Origin: Cytophagaceae bacterium
GTDB taxonomy: Bacteria > Bacteroidota > Bacteroidia > Flavobacteriales > Flavobacteriaceae
Length of the DNA stretch: 64,000 bases
Direction: 5' to 3'
Assembly (NCBI GenBank): GCA_002710685.1
Contig: PALD01000071.1
Location: 186,001-250,000, forward strand
Shown piece after piece: positions 60,065 through 64,000 of the stretch. The position numbers and the translations under genes are program-made. Positions within the stretch are counted from its first letter, which is position 1; every line of letters begins with the position of its first letter. The notes beneath the pieces were generated by a model. That model saw nothing but the letters and a program-made list of their open reading frames with translations. It was not told the origin of the DNA and searched no databases.

Positions 60065-61243
60065 ATGAGTGAGAACGTTTCAAAACGTTATGCCCAGCGC
60101 GGTGTTTCAGCGGCAAAGGAAGATGTGCACAAGGCCATCAAGAATGTTGACAAGGGGCTTTACCCCAGGGCTTTTTGTAAAATAGTGCCAGATTACCTGA
60201 CGGGGAGCAATGACCATTGCCTTGTGATGCACGCTGATGGCGCGGGCACAAAATCTTCGCTCGCCTATATGTACTGGAAGGAAACAGGAGACCTTAGCGT
60301 ATGGAAGGGCATCGCTCAGGACGCACTCATCATGAACATTGACGACCTGCTCTGCGTGGGGGCGACTGATAATATCCTGCTTTCTTCAACCATAGGACGT
60401 AACAAAAACCTCATTCCCGGGGAGGTCATTTCTGCAATAATCAATGGTACTGAAGAGCTTATTGAGGAGCTGGCAACCTTTGGCGTAAGCATAAAAAGTA
60501 CAGGTGGCGAGACAGCAGATGTGGGTGACCTTGTGCGTACCATCATCGTGGACAGCACGGTAACTGCAAGAATGAAGAGGGATGAGGTTATCGACAATGC
60601 CAATATTAAAGCAGGTGATGTTATCGTGGGGCTGGCATCTTTTGGCCAGGCTACCTATGAAAAAGAATATAACGGCGGCATGGGGAGCAATGGCCTGACC
60701 TCTGCACGGCATGACGTTTTTAATAATGGCCTTGCGGCGAAATACCCTGAAAGCTTTGATGCGGCTGTACCAGAGGAGCTAGTGTATTCCGGTAGCCAGA
60801 ATCTAACCGATGCGGTAGAGGAAAGCCCCATTGATGCGGGCAAACTTGTACTATCGCCCACACGTACGTATGCCCCTGTCATCAAGAAAATATTCAACCA
60901 GGTAGAACGTGGCGATATACACGGTATGGTGCATTGCAGTGGTGGCGCACAGACCAAGGTCATGCACTTTGTAAAGGATTTGCATGTGATCAAGGATAAT
61001 CTTTTTAACATACCACCGTTATTTAAGCTCATCCAGGCTGAGAGCGGTACTGACTGGAAAGAGATGTACCAGGTCTTCAATATGGGCCATCGCATGGAGC
61101 TCTATGTCAATGAGTCCATCGCTCAAAAATTAATTGAGATATCTCAATCCTTTGAAGTAGAGGCAAAAGTTGTGGGTAGGGTAGAAAACTTTAAAGGAAA
61201 CAAACTGACCATCACTAGTCCGTATGGCACATTTGAATATTAA
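60065..61243 (+). CDS. purM: Phosphoribosylformylglycinamidine cyclo-ligase (AIR synthase), PurM type
   Basis: The 392-aa protein has PurM-fold landmarks MHADGAGTKSSLAYMYWK (ATP/phosphate site), MNIDDLLCVGA, STGGETADVGDLV and VVGLASFGQATYEKEY. It closes the imidazole ring to give AIR in purine synthesis. It is longer than E. coli PurM (345 aa), as is usual in Bacteroidota. It starts 34 bp after the curli terminator, so it is transcribed separately, probably with the DUF3078 gene (21 bp gap). Confidence 0.9.
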   Translation: MSENVSKRYAQRGVSAAKEDVHKAIKNVDKGLYPRAFCKIVPDYLTGSNDHCLVMHADGAGTKSSLAYMYWKETGDLSVWKGIAQDALIMNIDDLLCVGATDNILLSSTIGRNKNLIPGEVISAIINGTEELIEELATFGVSIKSTGGETADVGDLVRTIIVDSTVTARMKRDEVIDNANIKAGDVIVGLASFGQATYEKEYNGGMGSNGLTSARHDVFNNGLAAKYPESFDAAVPEELVYSGSQNLTDAVEESPIDAGKLVLSPTRTYAPVIKKIFNQVERGDIHGMVHCSGGAQTKVMHFVKDLHVIKDNLFNIPPLFKLIQAESGTDWKEMYQVFNMGHRMELYVNESIAQKLIEISQSFEVEAKVVGRVENFKGNKLTITSPYGTFEY

Positions 61244-61264
61244 GAACCAAAAAAAACATAAACC

Positions 61265-62260
61265 TTGAAGTCACGCTCGTTATTACTCACGCTATCTATC
61301 CTGCTATTAGCTTCAAAAGCCTTTTCACAGATTCAGTTTCCCTTACCGGTGGACCCTCAATATTACACTGACTGGGTAAAAAACCAGCGTCAGGAAGAAC
61401 TTAGCGCACAATGGGTTTCTAACAACAGGGTGGGGCTGGACCTCAATGAAGTTGCCTTTGTAAATTGGAATGCGGGGGGTGCAAATTCTATTTCCGCCCT
61501 GGGCGAAATGACCTTTGAAAGAAACTATAGCGACATCATGACCAAGTGGCGCAACAAGTTGGTCGCCAGGTATGGGGTCAACAGTCAAGAAGGGCAGGAA
61601 CTGCGAAAGACCGATGATAAACTGGAGTTTAACTCAGAATTTGGCCACCGCAAGGATTCCACGAGCAACTGGTTCTACTCTGCCAAGATGCGCTTTCAGA
61701 CCCAGTTTACAAACGGGTATAAATATCCAGATAGGGAAACCCCCATCTCAAAGTTTATGGCCCCCGGTTATGCCTTTCTGGGTGTAGGGGCAGAATATGG
61801 CAAAAAACTTGAAAACCTCTCCATCTATATCTCTCCACTTACCTACAAGGCCACCTTTGTGCTAGACCAGGACCTGGCAAATAATGGTGCCTTTGGGGTT
61901 GACCCTGCCGAGTATAATGAAAACGGTGATATAATACGTGAGGGTAAAACAAACCGTAGTGAACTGGGTATACTCGTACAGAGCCAGTTTAATGCTGAAG
62001 TCGTGGAGAATATTGCACTTTCTAACAATGTTACTTTTTATACAGATTACCTCAATAGCTTTGGTAACGTTGATGTGGACTGGGAGCTTAATTTTAACTT
62101 TAAGGTAAACAGCTTTGTGCTGGCTAAACTGGGCTCGCACGTTAAATATGACAATGACGTGAAGTTTACAGAGACTAACGTGGATGGTGAAGAAATCACA
62201 ATGGGTGCCCGCACACAATGGAAACAACAACTAGGTATAGGCGTAATAGTTGATTTTTAG
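61265..62260 (+). CDS. DUF3078-family secreted protein
   Basis: 331 aa from TTG 61265; no ATG or GTG is available before the signal peptide LLTLSILLLASKAFSQ. The body has the DUF3078 pattern VGLDLNEVAFVNWNAGGANSIS, given as VGLDLNEVAFVNWN and AGGANSIS, then KWRNKLVARYGV and a beta-strand-rich C-terminus ending LGIGVIVDF with the terminal Phe of outer-membrane barrels. It is common in Flavobacteriia; function unknown. A barrel in the outer membrane is inferred. Confidence 0.88.
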   Translation: MKSRSLLLTLSILLLASKAFSQIQFPLPVDPQYYTDWVKNQRQEELSAQWVSNNRVGLDLNEVAFVNWNAGGANSISALGEMTFERNYSDIMTKWRNKLVARYGVNSQEGQELRKTDDKLEFNSEFGHRKDSTSNWFYSAKMRFQTQFTNGYKYPDRETPISKFMAPGYAFLGVGAEYGKKLENLSIYISPLTYKATFVLDQDLANNGAFGVDPAEYNENGDIIREGKTNRSELGILVQSQFNAEVVENIALSNNVTFYTDYLNSFGNVDVDWELNFNFKVNSFVLAKLGSHVKYDNDVKFTETNVDGEEITMGARTQWKQQLGIGVIVDF

Positions 62261-62279
62261 TACTTTTTATGTACTTTTG
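62250..62279 (+). promoter_or_regulatory. Bacteroidota-type promoter of the 62303 gene
   Basis: TTG at 62250-62252, a 19-bp spacer and TACTTTTG at 62272-62279 match the consensus exactly. The start would be near 62286, 17 bp before the ATG. The -33 box lies inside the last codons of the DUF3078 gene. Confidence 0.7.
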
Positions 62280-62302
62280 ACGCATCACCCCTCAAATTCA
62301 TA

Positions 62303-63037
62303 ATGCGTCAGTACAATTCTACTTTTTTGTCAAAAAACCTTGTAGCCATCGCGATTGCCCTGATGGTGATCAATGCAGCGGTTATTTTTTTTGGCTCCAT
62401 AGAGCATAGTAGGTTGGCACGTATGCTCACCATTTTGTTCGTGACCATCTTTTTCTATCTTGAGAATAAGGTAAACAATATCTGGATTCTTGCCGTACTG
62501 GTGCTTTTTTGTATCAGGGATATCTTCTTTCAGTTTTATGAACAGTCATGGGGATATAAAGGGTACTTGATCTTTGCGATTTTGGCGTATGCCACGTTGC
62601 TCTTTGAGCGCCTGCCCAAAATACGGGATTTAAAGATAACCCCGGGTTTTATGGTGATTACCACTGCACTCATCGCTGCAAATACCTATACCCTGTATTC
62701 CATAATGGATATGTTGAGCTACGAGTTCAATGACGCCCTAGAGGTGGGCCTTTTCTACTTCTTTGGTGCCGTGATGATGGTCATGGCAGTAGTGGCAATA
62801 GGTTATAACAATAAATTTAACAGCAACAGATCATTGCTCTATATCTACCTCGTCTTTGCCTTTATCTTTGCTGATGTGGCCGCACTTTTGGCTTATTACT
62901 TTGGCGTTCCAGAGTTCTATTATCTTGACAGGTTGCTGGTGATAACCGGTGTCTTGCTCCTGGTCAATTATGGCTCAAACTACAAGAGCGCAAAAGAAGA
63001 GTTCTATCAATATGAGATGATAGATAAAAAGCTTTGA
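62303..63037 (+). CDS. Unrecognised polytopic membrane protein
   Basis: 244 aa with about eight hydrophobic segments covering nearly the whole length (LVAIAIALMVINAAVIFF, MLTILFVTIFFYLE, NNIWILAVLVLFCI and so on to LLVITGVLLLVNYGS). There is no signal peptide beyond the first span. The layout (eight helices, short loops) recalls YhhN-type and lysoplasmalogenase-like proteins, but I see no decisive motif, so I leave the function open. It has its own promoter at 62250-62279. Confidence 0.8.
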   Translation: MRQYNSTFLSKNLVAIAIALMVINAAVIFFGSIEHSRLARMLTILFVTIFFYLENKVNNIWILAVLVLFCIRDIFFQFYEQSWGYKGYLIFAILAYATLLFERLPKIRDLKITPGFMVITTALIAANTYTLYSIMDMLSYEFNDALEVGLFYFFGAVMMVMAVVAIGYNNKFNSNRSLLYIYLVFAFIFADVAALLAYYFGVPEFYYLDRLLVITGVLLLVNYGSNYKSAKEEFYQYEMIDKKL

Positions 63038-63127
63038 TAGGCTTTCGCCAAAAAAAACTTATGACTTCTTTAATAGCCCCAACCGCGGGGTTTGCTTAAT
63101 TTCTGGCATAATTTCAAACCCTGTTTT

Positions 63128-64000
63128 ATGCTATCTAATAAGCTGCTATATCTCTGTACAATAATCCTCTTTACGACTTTTTCCTATGGTCAAAAGGACA
63201 AGGTGAGGAAACTTGCAATTGACCTATCTGATTATGAATACCCACACCAGGTCTCATTCATCACGCTCCATGAGCAGGGACAAGACCTCAGGATGGCCTT
63301 TATGGATGTCAAGCCACAAAAACCTAATGGCAAGAGCATTATGTTGCTGCATGGCAAGAATTTTAACGGAGCCTACTGGGGAGAAACAATTGATGCGCTC
63401 ACGGCAAAAGGATACCGTGTGATAGTACCAGACCAGGTAGGATTTGGCAAAAGCACAAAACCGATGCATTTTCAGTACAGTTTTCAGCAACTGGCAATAA
63501 ATACAAAGCAGGTGCTCGATTCACTACACCTGGACAAGGTTACCGTCTTGGGGCATTCCATGGGAGGGATGCTTGCGACCCGTTTTGCCCTCATGTATCC
63601 AGAAACAACTGAAAAATTCGTGTTGCTAAACCCCATAGGCCTGGAAGATTATAAATTGAAAGTCCCCTATCAATCCATAGACACATGGTATGCGGGTGAG
63701 CTAAAAAAGGACTATGAATCCATAAAAGCCTATCAGGAGAAAAATTATTATGACAACCACTGGAAACCAGAATATGATGAGTGGGTAAACCTGCTTGCCG
63801 GCTGGACCCTCAATGATGATTATTCATTGATAGCATATAATGCAGCCTTGACCTATGACATGATATTCACCCAGCCCGTGGTGTATGAATTTCAGGATAT
63901 AACCAGCCCCACACTCTTGATAATAGGTACCCGCGACCGCACCGCCCTGGGCAAGCCACTTGTTAGCCCAGAAGTGAGGAAAACCATGGGGCTCTACAAT
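63128..64000 (+). CDS. Secreted alpha/beta-hydrolase (C-terminus cut by window)
   Basis: An open frame from ATG 63128 to the right edge gives 291 residues. Signal peptide LLYLCTIILFTTFSYGQ. The fold is clear: oxyanion-loop region MLLHGKNFNGAYWG, a PDQVGFGKS segment, nucleophile elbow VLGHSMGGMLATRFAL with the catalytic Ser, and LLIIGTRDRTA holding the likely acid Asp; the catalytic His lies beyond the edge. It is close to proline iminopeptidase and esterase branches. The substrate is unknown. A weak hairpin CCCC/GGGG (63077-63090) lies between it and the previous gene. Confidence 0.88.
   Translation, partial: MLSNKLLYLCTIILFTTFSYGQKDKVRKLAIDLSDYEYPHQVSFITLHEQGQDLRMAFMDVKPQKPNGKSIMLLHGKNFNGAYWGETIDALTAKGYRVIVPDQVGFGKSTKPMHFQYSFQQLAINTKQVLDSLHLDKVTVLGHSMGGMLATRFALMYPETTEKFVLLNPIGLEDYKLKVPYQSIDTWYAGELKKDYESIKAYQEKNYYDNHWKPEYDEWVNLLAGWTLNDDYSLIAYNAALTYDMIFTQPVVYEFQDITSPTLLIIGTRDRTALGKPLVSPEVRKTMGLYN

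Overview
The window looks like a chromosomal segment of a marine-type member of the Flavobacteriaceae (Bacteroidota). Evidence is three SusC/SusD pairs, flavobacterial family proteins (DUF3078, DUF1599, DoxX/BT_3928-like), a class III glutamine synthetase, Bacteroidota promoters of the form TTG-N19/20-TAnnTTTG, and a moderate-to-low G+C content. No rRNA, CRISPR array, transposase, integrase or phage gene was seen. One tRNA (Arg, anticodon ACG) is present.

Layout. (1) 1-9325, minus strand: a co-directional block of SusC, SusD, an SGNH hydrolase, an SLC13-type anion symporter and two lipoproteins, the last cut by the window edge. A divergent membrane protein with a possible DNA-binding N-terminus (9499-10644) sits upstream. 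(2) 10641-12224: ATP-dependent PEP carboxykinase. (3) 12377-24917, minus strand: a tightly packed array, apparently one operon. In transcription order it holds a DUF2064 glycosyltransferase-like protein, SusC, SusD, a YnjB-like binding lipoprotein, two permeases, an ATPase, a nucleoside hydrolase-family protein, a methylthioribose-kinase-like kinase, a radical SAM enzyme and a rhodanese. This is the best candidate here for an undescribed pathway: uptake across both membranes and processing of a nucleoside-like, possibly sulfur-containing, compound. (4) 25179-27358: two SRPBCC proteins divergent from a DJ-1/AraC regulator, with four shared half-sites between them. (5) 27511-29386: a compact type II restriction-modification pair with overlapping convergent ends. 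(6) 29877-37648: a small membrane protein, a TetR regulator and a phosphodiesterase-SusC-SusD-lipoprotein operon, with two nearly identical 18-bp operator palindromes. (7) 37803-46718: tRNA-Arg and housekeeping genes (clpS, prmA, tpiA, folP, a cation exchanger and others). (8) 45702-49099: divergent class II and class III glutamine synthetases. (9) 49101-59978: a secreted MACPF-ankyrin protein divergent from a complete curli-type amyloid operon. That operon has three curlin-repeat proteins, CsgE with an extra CsgH-like N-terminal domain, CsgF, CsgG with an added beta-barrel-like domain, and a large lipoprotein. (10) 60065-64000: purM, a DUF3078 protein, a membrane protein and a partial alpha/beta hydrolase.

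Across the whole window a family of short near-perfect palindromes recurs (typical cores TTTGGCTTAAAGCCAAA, TTTCGCTTAAGCGAAA, TTTGGCTTTCGCCAAA). They occur both between genes and inside reading frames, and no annotated gene explains them. Positions were counted by hand. Functional names rest on motif recognition from memory, not on database searches.
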